A DNA stretch of 17,454 bases, taken from positions 1 through 17,454 of the forward strand of contig DAOUFY010000050.1 in the NCBI GenBank assembly GCA_034429745.1, written 5' to 3'. The position numbers and the translations under genes were made by a program. The first letter of the stretch is position 1; every line of letters starts with the position of its first letter. The notes beneath the pieces were generated by a model. That model saw only the letters and a program-made list of their open reading frames with translations, was not told the DNA's origin and did not search any database. Below, one piece after another: positions 1 to 8,549 of the stretch. This stretch comes from JBAXBF01 sp034429745 (GTDB lineage Bacteria > Chloroflexota > Anaerolineae > Anaerolineales > DRKV01).

Positions 1-402
1 GAAGTGTATGCTATTGAACATAATCAGGAACAATTAGATTATCTTAATAAGAATATAAACCGTTATAACTTATTAAATATTCATGTCATTCATGGGAGAG
101 CCCCAGAAGTTCTAATAGAGTTGCCTGATCCAGATGCTGTATTTATTGGTGGAAGTGGTGGTTCAATAATTCCCATTTTGGATTGGATTGAAAAAAAAGG
201 AAAAGATGGTTGCAGAATAGTATGCCATTTTGTAATATTGGAAAACTTGTTTCAGGCTTTTGATTGGATGAAAGAGAATGATTATCGCCCCCAACTTACT
301 CATGTTCATTTAGCCTATGGAAAGACAATAGCAAATGGTACGCGCTTTATACCAATTAATCCAGTGTATATTTTATGTGGCAGAAAGGGAAAGGTATTTT
401 GA
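1..402 (+). CDS. cbiT: Cobalt-precorrin-6B C15-methyltransferase (decarboxylating), 5'-truncated
   Basis: This is the C-terminal ~133 residues of a CbiT/CobL-C type SAM-dependent methyltransferase, which methylates C15 of the corrin ring and decarboxylates the C12 acetate side chain. The reading frame is open from base 1, so the start lies outside the window. It begins in the acidic post-motif-I strand (VYAIE, which binds the SAM ribose). It continues with the family signature PDPDAVFIGGSGG at about residues 42-54 of the fragment and ends with the typical NPVYIL strand. CbiE may lie upstream or be fused to it (CbiET), but this cannot be seen. The TGA stop is 7 nt before cbiL, so the two are co-transcribed. 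The family call is firm. A stand-alone CbiT next to CbiL favours the anaerobic early-cobalt pathway (inference). Confidence 0.88.
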   Translation, partial: EVYAIEHNQEQLDYLNKNINRYNLLNIHVIHGRAPEVLIELPDPDAVFIGGSGGSIIPILDWIEKKGKDGCRIVCHFVILENLFQAFDWMKENDYRPQLTHVHLAYGKTIANGTRFIPINPVYILCGRKGKVF

Positions 403-409
403 TAAGGAA

Positions 410-1123
410 ATGGGTGGAAAATTAATCGCGGTTGGCGTTGGACCTGGAGATTCTGAGTTGTTAACTCTAAAAGCAAAAAGGTTAATTCAAAGTGCTACTC
501 TACTAGCATATGCAGCTAATGAAAAAGGTTACAGTTTTGCCCGCGAAATAGTAAAAGATTTAATCAAGCCCGATATAAGAGAGCTGCCTTTATTCTTTTC
601 CATGGATAAAGATAGAAATGTTAGAGTAGAAGAAAGGAAAAAGGCAGTTGAACAATTATTAAAAGAATTGTGTTGTAACAATAGTGTTACCTATATTTCA
701 GAAGGAGATCCATTAACTTATAGTACATTTATTCATTTGCTTGAGGCATTGCCATCGGATGTTGAAGTAGAGATTTGTCCTGGAATATCAGCGTATCAAT
801 CTGCAGCAGCTTCAGCAAGATTGTTTTTAATAAAAGAAAATCAGCAAATGGTTATTCTTTCAGCTCACAACATTTCATTCGATGAGCTTTTATTTTGGTT
901 GCAAAGAGATAATACAGTTGTGTTATATAAAGTGCATTCTTGTTTAGAAAAAATTAGTGAAGCTTTAATTAAAACAAATCGCCTAAATAATGCGGTCCTT
1001 ATTCAATATGCTTCTATGGATGATGAAAAGGTTTTTCCCTTGAAAAGTTATGAAGGGATTAATCAAAAGTTACCTTACTTTTCATTGGTTATTGTTCCTA
1101 GTGCTGAAAAGGGAACTAAATGA
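410..1123 (+). CDS. cbiL: Precorrin-2/cobalt-factor II C20-methyltransferase
   Basis: This 237-residue tetrapyrrole methylase transfers the C20 methyl group in corrin synthesis. The N-terminus carries the family signature GVGPGDSELLTLKA (residues 8-21). The substrate/SAM-site motif EGDPLTYSTF and the PGISAYQSAAA strand follow in the usual order. These match CbiL/CobI better than CbiF or CbiH. The ATG at 410 was chosen because it begins directly before the conserved LIAVGVGPGD strand, and AAGGA lies just upstream. The frame stays open to a GTG/ATG-type start near 335, inside cbiT, but that would add an unrelated extension. It sits 7 nt after cbiT and 1 nt before cbiA. Length agrees with the family (about 230-240). 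Whether the in vivo substrate is cobalt-loaded or metal-free cannot be read from this gene alone. Confidence 0.88.
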   Translation: MGGKLIAVGVGPGDSELLTLKAKRLIQSATLLAYAANEKGYSFAREIVKDLIKPDIRELPLFFSMDKDRNVRVEERKKAVEQLLKELCCNNSVTYISEGDPLTYSTFIHLLEALPSDVEVEICPGISAYQSAAASARLFLIKENQQMVILSAHNISFDELLFWLQRDNTVVLYKVHSCLEKISEALIKTNRLNNAVLIQYASMDDEKVFPLKSYEGINQKLPYFSLVIVPSAEKGTK

Positions 1124-1124
1124 G

Positions 1125-2519
1125 ATGATAGAGGTAAAATGCCCAAGAGTGATTATTGGAGCACCATCAAGCGGTTGCGGAAAAAGCATTATCGCTAGCG
1201 GGATAATGGCATGGCTATCTCGCAGAAAAAAGGTGCAAGGTTTTAAAGTAGGACCAGATTATATAGACCCAATGTATCACCATCAAGCGACAGGCCGTGT
1301 AGGGAGAAATTTGGATTCTTGGATGTTATCTCCTACTTTGGTGAAAAAAATCTTCGTTCGAGCTGCTCAAAAAGTTGAAATTAGTGTCATAGAGGGGGTA
1401 ATGGGTTTATTTGATGGTTCGATTGAATTGTCTTCTTTAACAGCAGGTTTATATTCAGGAAGCACAGCCGAAATTGCTTTCTTATTGAAGGCTCCCATAA
1501 TTTTGATTATTGATGCGCAAAGAATGGCGCACAGTGCTGCAGCTGTGTTACACGGTTTTCATACTTTAAACCCACAAATAAAAATAAGCGGAGTGATATT
1601 CAATCGCGTCAACAGCGCGCGCCACGCGCATTTATTAAATCAAACGATAAAACCGTATGGAATACCTTCTTTGGGATGCATACCAAAAAATGAAGGCCTT
1701 CATATTCCCGAAAGACATTTAGGGTTATACACAGTTATCGAAAGATTAGCTGAGGTTCAATCAGTATTGGAAAATGCTGCTAATGTGGTCAATGAACATA
1801 TTGACATGGACATGGTAATGCAAATAGCAAATCAAGCACCCCCACTTTATGTTGAGCATTCGGAGATAGAGCCAAGTGATTTGATAGAAGTTAATATCGC
1901 ATATGCCCATGATGAAGCTTTTTGCTTTTATTATGAAGATAATTTAGAAGAGTTGAAAAAATATGGAGCCAATGTTGTTTCTTTTAGTCCAATTTACGAT
2001 GCTAGATTGCCAGAAGATACCCATGGAATATATTTTGGAGGTGGATATCCAGAACTTTATAGTGAGAAAATCAGCAGCAATCAAATGATGCTAAAAGAAA
2101 TTGCCCATTTAATAAAGTATGGATTACCAGTATATGCGGAATGTGGTGGTTTAATGGTGTTAACTCAAGGGATAACAAAAGATGATGGCAGTCTGCATAA
2201 ATTTATTGGTGTTTTGCCCGGTTACACGCGTCTGACGAAGAAATTAACGATGGGATATCGCAAAGTGCGCGCATTGCAGGATAGTTTATTCACTCGCTGT
2301 AATGAAAGCTACCGAGGTCATGAATTTCATTATTCATTTTGGGGTGGCTTGGATGAGAGCAAAGCAGCATATCAGATAAATCCAAATAGTGAATTTGAAA
2401 AGCCTTACCTAGAAGGTTATGCGGAAAATAACATCTTAGCATCTTATATTCATTTGCATTTTGGACAAATGAAAGATATTCCTCAACGGTTTGTGGAGTA
2501 TTGCCTGAAAAACAAGTGA
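1125..2519 (+). CDS. cbiA: Cobyrinate a,c-diamide synthase
   Basis: This 464-residue enzyme amidates the a- and c-acetate side chains of cobyrinic acid using glutamine and ATP. The N-terminal dethiobiotin-synthetase-like ATPase domain shows the P-loop GAPSSGCGKS (residues 12-21), then KVGPDYIDP and EGVMGLFDG. The C-terminal class-I glutamine amidotransferase domain contains GGGYPELY and the nucleophile Cys340 in YAECGG. A terminal SYIHLHFG strand supplies the catalytic histidine. The ATG at 1125 places the P-loop at its usual distance. The longer open frame from 1050 overlaps cbiL and adds a non-homologous hydrophobic stretch, so it was rejected. The start lies 1 nt after the cbiL stop, which suggests translational coupling. 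All key residues look intact. Confidence 0.93.
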   Translation: MIEVKCPRVIIGAPSSGCGKSIIASGIMAWLSRRKKVQGFKVGPDYIDPMYHHQATGRVGRNLDSWMLSPTLVKKIFVRAAQKVEISVIEGVMGLFDGSIELSSLTAGLYSGSTAEIAFLLKAPIILIIDAQRMAHSAAAVLHGFHTLNPQIKISGVIFNRVNSARHAHLLNQTIKPYGIPSLGCIPKNEGLHIPERHLGLYTVIERLAEVQSVLENAANVVNEHIDMDMVMQIANQAPPLYVEHSEIEPSDLIEVNIAYAHDEAFCFYYEDNLEELKKYGANVVSFSPIYDARLPEDTHGIYFGGGYPELYSEKISSNQMMLKEIAHLIKYGLPVYAECGGLMVLTQGITKDDGSLHKFIGVLPGYTRLTKKLTMGYRKVRALQDSLFTRCNESYRGHEFHYSFWGGLDESKAAYQINPNSEFEKPYLEGYAENNILASYIHLHFGQMKDIPQRFVEYCLKNK

Positions 2520-2549
2520 TAAGAAGTGATTTTCAAGGAGTGAAAATTT

Positions 2550-3440
2550 TTGGTGAGAAAAACCGTTGCGATGGTACCCTACACTTGTGGAGAATTGTTT
2601 CAGGGTTCTTTAGATGGAGTTCCTTGTCTAGTCTCCTGCCCCATAGATAGGTATAGTAAAGCGGAAATAAGAAAGATTGACTGTTTAGCTCATACGAATG
2701 ATTTGAAACCTAAAGCGAATTTGGCTTTTACTCTGGCTCTCCAAACATGGGAAATAGATCAACCAATTAATTTGGTGTTAGACTCTCCTATACCGCCAGG
2801 AAGAGGTTATGGAACAAGCACCGCTGATATAGGAGCTGTGTTATATGGTATTAACAAAATTTCCGGAGCACCTTTATTGGATGCGAGAATGGCAACTACC
2901 ATTGCCATTGGAATTGAGCCGACTGATAGTACATATTTTAGTCAACTTTGCTTAATTGACCACTTAAAGGGTAGTTTTTTTCAAGAACTTGGTTGTGTGC
3001 CCCCATATCTAAGTGTGCTAGTGCTTGATCCAGGGGGGGAAATAGACAGTGTAACCTTTAATTGCCGATCTTGGAATGAAATTTTACATCCTTTGGCAGC
3101 TGACCATCGTTTAGCTTATGATATGCTTCAAGAAGGGATTAAACATGAAGATATAAGTTTGATCAGTGCAGCGGCAACCTTCAGCGCAAGATTATTCCAG
3201 AAGATATTATTTAATCCATTGATTGATTATTGTTTATCTGATTTAAAGTCAGACAAAATATTAGGCTTGTGCCGAGCACATAGTGGGACCATTGTTGGAC
3301 TTCTTTATGATAATCGGAAAACGTTGGTTGAAGAGATCATATACATGATAAGATCTATTCACCAAAAATTAGAAAATGTATTCAATGTAAATGTAGTTAA
3401 AGGCGGAGCGAGAATATCCGTTATTGAAGAGGTAAGGTAA
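2550..3440 (+). CDS. pduX: L-threonine kinase for B12 assembly (GHMP kinase)
   Basis: This 296-residue GHMP-family kinase resembles PduX, which phosphorylates L-threonine. The product is then decarboxylated by CobD to the (R)-1-amino-2-propanol phosphate linker of the lower loop of B12. The N-terminal strand with CGELFQG and the SCPIDRYS turn are PduX-like. The GHMP nucleotide loop appears as PIPPGRGYGTSTAD at about residues 82-95. A strong AAGGAG site (2535-2540) lies 9 nt before TTG 2550 and 12 nt before GTG 2553, so a TTG start is preferred and GTG is the alternative. Its position between cbiA and cbiP supports the B12 role over other GHMP kinases. No CobD (threonine-phosphate decarboxylase) is visible in this window. 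Confidence 0.82.
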   Translation: MVRKTVAMVPYTCGELFQGSLDGVPCLVSCPIDRYSKAEIRKIDCLAHTNDLKPKANLAFTLALQTWEIDQPINLVLDSPIPPGRGYGTSTADIGAVLYGINKISGAPLLDARMATTIAIGIEPTDSTYFSQLCLIDHLKGSFFQELGCVPPYLSVLVLDPGGEIDSVTFNCRSWNEILHPLAADHRLAYDMLQEGIKHEDISLISAAATFSARLFQKILFNPLIDYCLSDLKSDKILGLCRAHSGTIVGLLYDNRKTLVEEIIYMIRSIHQKLENVFNVNVVKGGARISVIEEVR

Positions 3441-3444
3441 CAAG

Positions 3445-4935
3445 TTGAAAGCAAAAACTTTAATGGTTTTAGGAAGCAGTTCATCTGCTGGAAAAAGTTT
3501 CCTTGTAACAGCTTTATGCAGGATATATGCACGACGCGGTTATAAAGTTGTACCTTTTAAAGCCCAAAATATGAGCAATAATGCTGCAGTATGTCTAGGG
3601 GGAGAAATTGGACGAGCTCAAGCGATGCAGGCTTACGCTTCAAAGGTTGAGCCAACGGTAGATATGAATCCCATATTGCTCAAACCTGAGGCAGATTCAC
3701 ATAGTCAAGTTATTGTGCGTGGAAAGGTATGGGGTACCTTAAGTGCTAAGGAATACTTGCAATGTAAAAATGAACTTTGGGAAAGCATTATTCAAAGCTT
3801 TAATAAATTGCGAGATTCTGCAGATATTGTTTTTATTGAAGGTGCCGGCAGCGCAGCAGAGTTGAATCTTAAAAGTTATGATATTGTAAACTTTGCAATC
3901 GCGAAATATGCTCACTCTCCCTGTGTGTTAGTTGGCGATATTGATAGGGGAGGTATTTTTTCACAGTTATTAGGTACCCATTATCTTTTAGAAGATGATG
4001 AGCGCAGGTTGCTCGTCGGTTTCATCGTAAATAAATTTAGAGGGGACAAATCTTTATTTCGGGATGGAATAGATATAATAGAAAAGCGAAGCCGGCTTCC
4101 TGTGTTGGGTGTTATTCCGTACATTAATGACCATGGCGTAGCTCAGGAGGATTCTGCAGATTTGGAACATTATACTGGATATAGTACAAGCAAGTTTGAT
4201 ATTGCAATAATTGCATTACCTCACATTAGTAATTTTGATGAATATGATGCCTTTAAATGGATACCTGATATTCATTTACGTTATGTCAATAAGTCCGAGT
4301 TGCTTGGCAATCCTAAAGCAATTATTATTCCGGGCTCGAAAAATACCATCGAGGACATGCAATGGCTAAACATTAGCGGATTAAAAGATAGGATTTTAGA
4401 ATGTGCTGCATCACATTGTTCGGTAGTTGGATTATGTGGGGGTTATCAGATGCTAGGAGAGCAAATCTTTGATCCTTACCATGTTGAATCGACGAAGGGA
4501 GAAATTCGAGGTTTAGGTTTGCTGAAAAATAAGACCATTTTCAATAAGAATAAAACCGTAACTCTTACAAAAGGAAAAATTATTAGTGATAAAGGTTTCT
4601 GGAAAAAGTTGCAAGGAAATACTGTTGAAGGGTATGAGATTCATTTAGGAAGTACTGAAGCAGAAAATCCCTTGATTGAAATAACACATCGCAATTATGA
4701 GAGTTGTAAAGCATTTGATGGTTCGAGTAATGAAAATGGACAAATATTTGGCACATATCTTCATGGCTTGTTTGAGAATGATTCTGTAAGAACGGCTTGG
4801 CTGAATGAGCTTGGATTACCCGGAAATTACTTTAAATTCAAAGATTACCGTGAACGAGCCATGGAACGAATGGCTGATATCGTTGCTGAATCTTTGGATT
4901 GTAACGCTTTAGATAAAATATTAGGTATTAAATAA
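3445..4935 (+). CDS. cbiP: Cobyric acid synthase
   Basis: This 496-residue enzyme (CbiP/CobQ) amidates the b, d, e and g side chains of adenosylcobyrinic acid a,c-diamide. The ATPase domain begins with the P-loop GSSSSAGKS (residues 10-18). AQNMSNNA, EGAGSAAELNL and GDIDRGGIFSQLLGT follow, all diagnostic for this family. The C-terminal glutamine amidotransferase domain has nucleophile Cys331 in GLCGGYQMLG and His440 in GTYLHGLF. The start is TTG at 3445, since no ATG or GTG fits before the P-loop. AAGG (3434-3437) lies 7 nt upstream, within the end of pduX. It is spaced 4 nt after pduX. It is the last cobalamin gene on the plus strand here; a 48-nt gap separates it from the methyltransferase. 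Confidence 0.93.
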   Translation: MKAKTLMVLGSSSSAGKSFLVTALCRIYARRGYKVVPFKAQNMSNNAAVCLGGEIGRAQAMQAYASKVEPTVDMNPILLKPEADSHSQVIVRGKVWGTLSAKEYLQCKNELWESIIQSFNKLRDSADIVFIEGAGSAAELNLKSYDIVNFAIAKYAHSPCVLVGDIDRGGIFSQLLGTHYLLEDDERRLLVGFIVNKFRGDKSLFRDGIDIIEKRSRLPVLGVIPYINDHGVAQEDSADLEHYTGYSTSKFDIAIIALPHISNFDEYDAFKWIPDIHLRYVNKSELLGNPKAIIIPGSKNTIEDMQWLNISGLKDRILECAASHCSVVGLCGGYQMLGEQIFDPYHVESTKGEIRGLGLLKNKTIFNKNKTVTLTKGKIISDKGFWKKLQGNTVEGYEIHLGSTEAENPLIEITHRNYESCKAFDGSSNENGQIFGTYLHGLFENDSVRTAWLNELGLPGNYFKFKDYRERAMERMADIVAESLDCNALDKILGIK

Positions 4936-4983
4936 TATTTGATAATGGTTTAAATTATTTTTTGATTAGGCTTAGGAAAAGGT

Positions 4984-6189
4984 ATGAACAATACTATTCA
5001 AAAGAAGATCATACTAAAAAAGGGTCGAGAAAAATCTGTACTGCGTTTTCATCCTTGGATTTATTCAGGAGCGATAGAAAGTATTGAAGGTTACCCACAA
5101 ATGGGCGATACAGTCATTGTATTAGATGCTCAAAGAAAATTTTTGGCATACGCAGCTTTTAGTCCAATTTCTCAGATACAAGCAAGAATATGGAGTTGGG
5201 ATGAACAAGAGGTAATTAATGAGCAATTCTTTGAAAAACGAATTGAAGCTGCCATAAATCAGAGAATAAAACAGGTTTCTAAGTGGAATACTAATGCTTA
5301 TCGAATCATTTATGCAGAATCAGATGGATTGCCGGGTGTTATAGCTGACCGTTATGATGATGTCATTGTCCTTCAATGCTTAACAGCCGGGGCAGAATAT
5401 TGGCGGGAAGTTATTGCTGAAAAATTAATGTCTTTAGAGGGAATAAAATGTATTTATGAACGCTCTGATGCTGAGGTGAGAAGTTTAGAGGGTTTGCCAA
5501 AAAGATGTGGGTCTTTGCGTGGAGCACCATCTAAAAACGTTCAAATTTATGAGGGAGTCCTTAAGTATTGGGTAAATATATTTGAAGGACAAAAGACAGG
5601 ATTTTACTTAGATCAGCGATTAAACCGCTTGTTAGTTTCTGAATTATCTGAAGGAAAAAAGGTATTGGATTGTTTTTGCTACACCGGCGGATTCAGTTTG
5701 GCTGCTTTATTGGGAGGTGCAAAAAAAGTGTGTGCTGTTGATTCTTCGGTGGATTCGCTGAAAATGGCTGAAGAAAATGTTTTATTGAATGGTTTTGATG
5801 ACTCGAGAATTGAGTTTAAAGAAGAAAATGTGTTTTACTATTTGCGAGAATTAAGAGATAAGGGCGAACAATTTGATTTGATCATTGTGGATCCCCCAAA
5901 ATTTGCACCTACTTCAGCACAAGTACAGAAAGCCTCTCGAGGTTATAAAGATATTAATTTGTTGGCTTTGAAGTTATTAGTGCCAAATGGATTATTAATT
6001 ACTTTTTCTTGCTCTGGAGGAGTTGATAGTTTGTTATTCCAGAAAATAATTGCAGGTGCTGCGGTTGATGCAAAAGTAGAGGCACAGATCCTTACTCGCT
6101 TGTGGCAAGCTCCTGATCATCCTATTCGGTTATCATTTCCGGAAGGGGAATATTTAAAAGGTTTGGTACTTCAGGTGCTGGAGAATTAA
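4984..6189 (+). CDS. rlmI: RlmI-type 23S rRNA (cytosine-C5) methyltransferase
   Basis: This 401-residue class-I SAM-dependent methyltransferase has the RlmI/YccW domain order. It starts with a PUA-like RNA-binding domain containing RFHPWIYSGAI near the N-terminus. A central EEHD-like domain follows (AESDGLPGVIADRYDD). The C-terminal Rossmann methyltransferase carries VLDCFCYTGGFSLAAL as motif I (from about residue 226), DPPKFA with Asp303 as motif IV, and SCSGGV with Cys343. E. coli RlmI makes m5C1962 of 23S rRNA; the exact target in this organism is inferred. The ATG at 4984 is preceded by AGGAAAAGG. It follows the cobalamin genes but has no functional link to them. Its TAA overlaps the stop of the convergent gene by 4 bp. 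Confidence 0.85.
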   Translation: MNNTIQKKIILKKGREKSVLRFHPWIYSGAIESIEGYPQMGDTVIVLDAQRKFLAYAAFSPISQIQARIWSWDEQEVINEQFFEKRIEAAINQRIKQVSKWNTNAYRIIYAESDGLPGVIADRYDDVIVLQCLTAGAEYWREVIAEKLMSLEGIKCIYERSDAEVRSLEGLPKRCGSLRGAPSKNVQIYEGVLKYWVNIFEGQKTGFYLDQRLNRLLVSELSEGKKVLDCFCYTGGFSLAALLGGAKKVCAVDSSVDSLKMAEENVLLNGFDDSRIEFKEENVFYYLRELRDKGEQFDLIIVDPPKFAPTSAQVQKASRGYKDINLLALKLLVPNGLLITFSCSGGVDSLLFQKIIAGAAVDAKVEAQILTRLWQAPDHPIRLSFPEGEYLKGLVLQVLEN

Positions 6190-7223
6190 GTTTGGATAGA
6201 AAAGGTGGAGAATTGAATCCCCATAAATATGCCTCGTTCACCGCGGCTGATTTTACCAATTTCTTGACGGCCGCGTAGATTGATCGAAGCTTTTTGGGCG
6301 GAATCAGCAATACTAACCTCGATTGAACTTTGGGGGTTTGTAAATAATTGATCTGCAAATTGATTTGATTGTTGTTGGCTGGGTGTTGTTGGAACATTAA
6401 AGATTGGAGCGAATGTATTTTGTTGAATTTGAGGAGCTGCTTCTTGAGTAGTGATAGTTGCTATATCACTGATAGCTCCATCATTATTAACGTTTTCTGC
6501 CTCTATTTGTTGATCCGTGGTTTCTGAACTGTCAGCATTATTTGAAATGTTGACGGATGATTTCTCGATTTGTTCTTTGAGGAGTTCCATTCTTGCTTGC
6601 ATAGCTTTGTTAGCAGCATCAGCTGCAACGCGACGATCTTGGGGTGAAGGATCTGCTGGTGCTAGAGCTGCTCGCTGTACTTGTTCAGCGATTCGAATTG
6701 TTTCCTCTGGGTTTTTACCTTCACGCATGCTGATTTCTACTTCTCCAGCAACTGCGTATTGCTTTCCATCCGGGCCAGTTTTATACTCAAATTTAGTGCC
6801 ACTTGTAGCTAAATTGCCGGCGGCAGCAAGGTGAGCTTGCTCATGAGCTCGGACTTGCCGATCGAGAGCTTTAAGCCTTTCTACTTCCTTTTTTTCTTCT
6901 TCAGTCAACTCCAGAGGGGAAGAGCTATTGGAATTTTGTCCGTCATCATTAGAATTCTGCAATTGAGTTTCTTGTTCAGTTGTGGATTGATCTTGGGGGT
7001 TTTGCTGGGATGCTTGATGCTGATTTCCATGCTGCCCATAGGCGTGTAACATAGCCAAAGCTTCTTCAGAGATGGTTACGGTAACTCCTGCTACTAAATG
7101 GTTGGATTGAACAAGCTGAGAAGGCCTTTCTTCAGTCTTAGAATCGTAGTTTACCTGCGAGCGATAGGCTGCTGGTGAAACTAACCCAAATACTCCTGGT
7201 AAACCACGAATATACTCAACCAT
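6186..7223 (-). CDS. Predicted metalloprotease-like protein (CJM1_0395/SprA-related family) with HExxH motif
   Basis: This 345-residue protein is built around a conserved block of about 100 residues. The block contains VRAHEQAHLAA (HEQAH at 127-131, an HExxH zinc-site pattern), then YKTGPDGKQYAVAGEV and AALAPADPSPQDRRVAA. These are hallmarks of the family often annotated as putative metalloprotease CJM1_0395 or SprA-related. The N-terminal part has ISEEALAMLHAYG followed by a Gln/Asn/Ser-rich linker (about residues 73-105). The region after the core is low-complexity and Gln-rich. No signal peptide or membrane segment is visible. The start ATG is supported by GAGGT 7 nt upstream and a near-consensus promoter. 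Protease activity is a prediction from the motif; the substrate is unknown. It is convergent with rlmI and shares TTAA at the stops. Confidence 0.72.
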   Translation of the reverse strand: MVEYIRGLPGVFGLVSPAAYRSQVNYDSKTEERPSQLVQSNHLVAGVTVTISEEALAMLHAYGQHGNQHQASQQNPQDQSTTEQETQLQNSNDDGQNSNSSSPLELTEEEKKEVERLKALDRQVRAHEQAHLAAAGNLATSGTKFEYKTGPDGKQYAVAGEVEISMREGKNPEETIRIAEQVQRAALAPADPSPQDRRVAADAANKAMQARMELLKEQIEKSSVNISNNADSSETTDQQIEAENVNNDGAISDIATITTQEAAPQIQQNTFAPIFNVPTTPSQQQSNQFADQLFTNPQSSIEVSIADSAQKASINLRGRQEIGKISRGERGIFMGIQFSTFSIQT

Positions 7224-7260
7224 ATTAAAACCTCAATGAATTTACAAGACCTCTTATAAC

Positions 7261-7289
7261 AATATAGCAGAATTTAAATACAATGTCAA
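7261..7289 (-). promoter_or_regulatory. Sigma-70-type promoter of the HExxH-protein gene
   Basis: On the minus strand, TTGACA (7289-7284) is separated by exactly 17 bp from TATATT (7266-7261). This is a perfect -35 and a 5/6 -10. Transcription would start near 7254, leaving a leader of about 30 nt that contains GAGGT just before the ATG at 7223. It lies in the 96-bp gap downstream of the THUMP-like gene, so the HExxH gene can be expressed apart from it. Confidence 0.72.
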
Positions 7290-7319
7290 GTGCTAATTTT
7301 GAAAAATGAACAAAACATA

Positions 7320-8534
7320 TCACAAAATAGGTTGAGCAATGATAACTATAGGTTTTCCTTCACTATGGGTAAGGAATAGTGTGCACGAATCTGAGCCGTT
7401 AAGTTTTAAGGCTTTAATAAGGGTTTCTGGTTGCCATGGAGAGCCCCTCTTTTTAACAACAATTGATCCAATATTGCGTTTTCTTAAATACGCACGAAGT
7501 CGCTTCAGTTGAAAAGGAAACCAATCTTCAATTTTCCAAATTTGTGCGAAAGGTGTAGAAACGAACTTGTGGGATGTGAGATAGGCTATGTCTTTATCTA
7601 ACTGAAAGCCCTCAATGTTCCAACCAAGTTTTGCTATTAACTGAGCTCGTATGATAGCCGGATCCGGTTCGTAGAGATAATCTAAAGGTTTCGACAAGGG
7701 TAGTTTTGGAGAAGGAAAGTTTTCTTCCAGTGTATAGCCATCTGGCAACAATGTAGCCCGCCGAACAGTTGTACTGAATTCATTTAACCATAATACAGCT
7801 TCTTTCAATTCCTTGTGGATTGAAATAAATTCTACTTCTGCACCATTTTCGAGATATGGTAAAAGATCTTGATAGTCTATTGCCGGTGAAAGTTTTACTC
7901 CAATTCTTTGTGTAATAGGCAGCCAATGATGAATTATCTTTAATGGTGGTTGATAATCCTCTATTGATTTTACTCTACCTGAATTATTGCGACGGCTAGG
8001 ATCAAAAAAAATTCCATAATGGGAATTTAGTTTTATTGGGAGTTGGTTTCTTACGTCTGCTTGAATAAAAATAGGCAGGTGTTTCACTATCAAAGCTTTA
8101 TATGCTCCCCAGATGGTGCAATTGTATTCTGCTATGCATAAGCGAATAAGGTCGAGATCAATGCCTATCACCTCTCCATATTGGGCAAGGGTTATGCTAT
8201 CACAGCCAATTGAACAACACACGTCAATAATTTGAGAACAATTTTGGTATCGCTGAGCGCGATGCTGCGAGATGAGATGCTGCGAAGCCTGTTCATAGGC
8301 TTGGGCAGTAAACAGCATTTTTTCTGGCAAGATGAATTTATTGCTTTGAATGGCTTTTTGTCTGATGATAATGGTCTCAAGAGCTGTTCTAGCAAGTGAA
8401 GGTGAAATTTTTTTACTTAACTTTTGATAACATTGTAGAAAATTTTCTTCATTCGGATTTAACTTTTCTGCCTCAAGCAAAGCTTCTTTCCCTTGGGGGG
8501 AAAGAAGCTGTTTAAGTTCATGAAGTGACCGCAT
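7320..8534 (-). CDS. Class I SAM-dependent methyltransferase with C-terminal THUMP-like domain
   Basis: This 404-residue protein has an N-terminal helical region and a Rossmann methyltransferase core. The core shows motif I as IIDVCCSIGCD (Asp104), the acidic loop GIDLD, and motif IV as FFDPSRR (Asp178). A C-terminal RNA-binding-like domain of about 80-100 residues follows (LRAYLRKRNIGSIVVKKRG is characteristic). This architecture is the bacterial THUMP-like methyltransferase family. Members are presumed to act on RNA, but the substrate is not known to me. Motif I departs from the common CGIGGD: both glycines flanking IG are replaced (Ser, Cys). The ATG at 8534 lies 15 nt after the fbp stop with no obvious Shine-Dalgarno. 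An in-frame 5-residue micro-repeat, SQHLI/SQHRA, is encoded at about 8261-8290. Confidence 0.75.
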   Translation of the reverse strand: MRSLHELKQLLSPQGKEALLEAEKLNPNEENFLQCYQKLSKKISPSLARTALETIIIRQKAIQSNKFILPEKMLFTAQAYEQASQHLISQHRAQRYQNCSQIIDVCCSIGCDSITLAQYGEVIGIDLDLIRLCIAEYNCTIWGAYKALIVKHLPIFIQADVRNQLPIKLNSHYGIFFDPSRRNNSGRVKSIEDYQPPLKIIHHWLPITQRIGVKLSPAIDYQDLLPYLENGAEVEFISIHKELKEAVLWLNEFSTTVRRATLLPDGYTLEENFPSPKLPLSKPLDYLYEPDPAIIRAQLIAKLGWNIEGFQLDKDIAYLTSHKFVSTPFAQIWKIEDWFPFQLKRLRAYLRKRNIGSIVVKKRGSPWQPETLIKALKLNGSDSCTLFLTHSEGKPIVIIAQPIL

Positions 8535-8549
8535 GAGAAAAGATATGTT

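Noticed and set aside
2550..3447. TTG starts of pduX and cbiP as a sign of recoding
   Set aside because: TTG is a normal minor bacterial start; both have usable ribosome sites and tight operon spacing.
4930..4963. AT-only stem (AAATAAT/ATTATTT) followed by T residues after cbiP
   Set aside because: Seven A-T pairs, a 17-nt loop and overlap with the stop codon make a very weak hairpin; expected by chance in such AT-rich DNA.
6517..7049. Open frames on the plus strand opposite the HExxH gene
   Set aside because: They are antisense shadows of a well-supported gene, with no recognisable domain or ribosome site.
8261..8285. Direct repeat GATGCTGCGA, 15-bp period
   Set aside because: Only two copies; best explained as a small in-frame duplication in the methyltransferase coding sequence.
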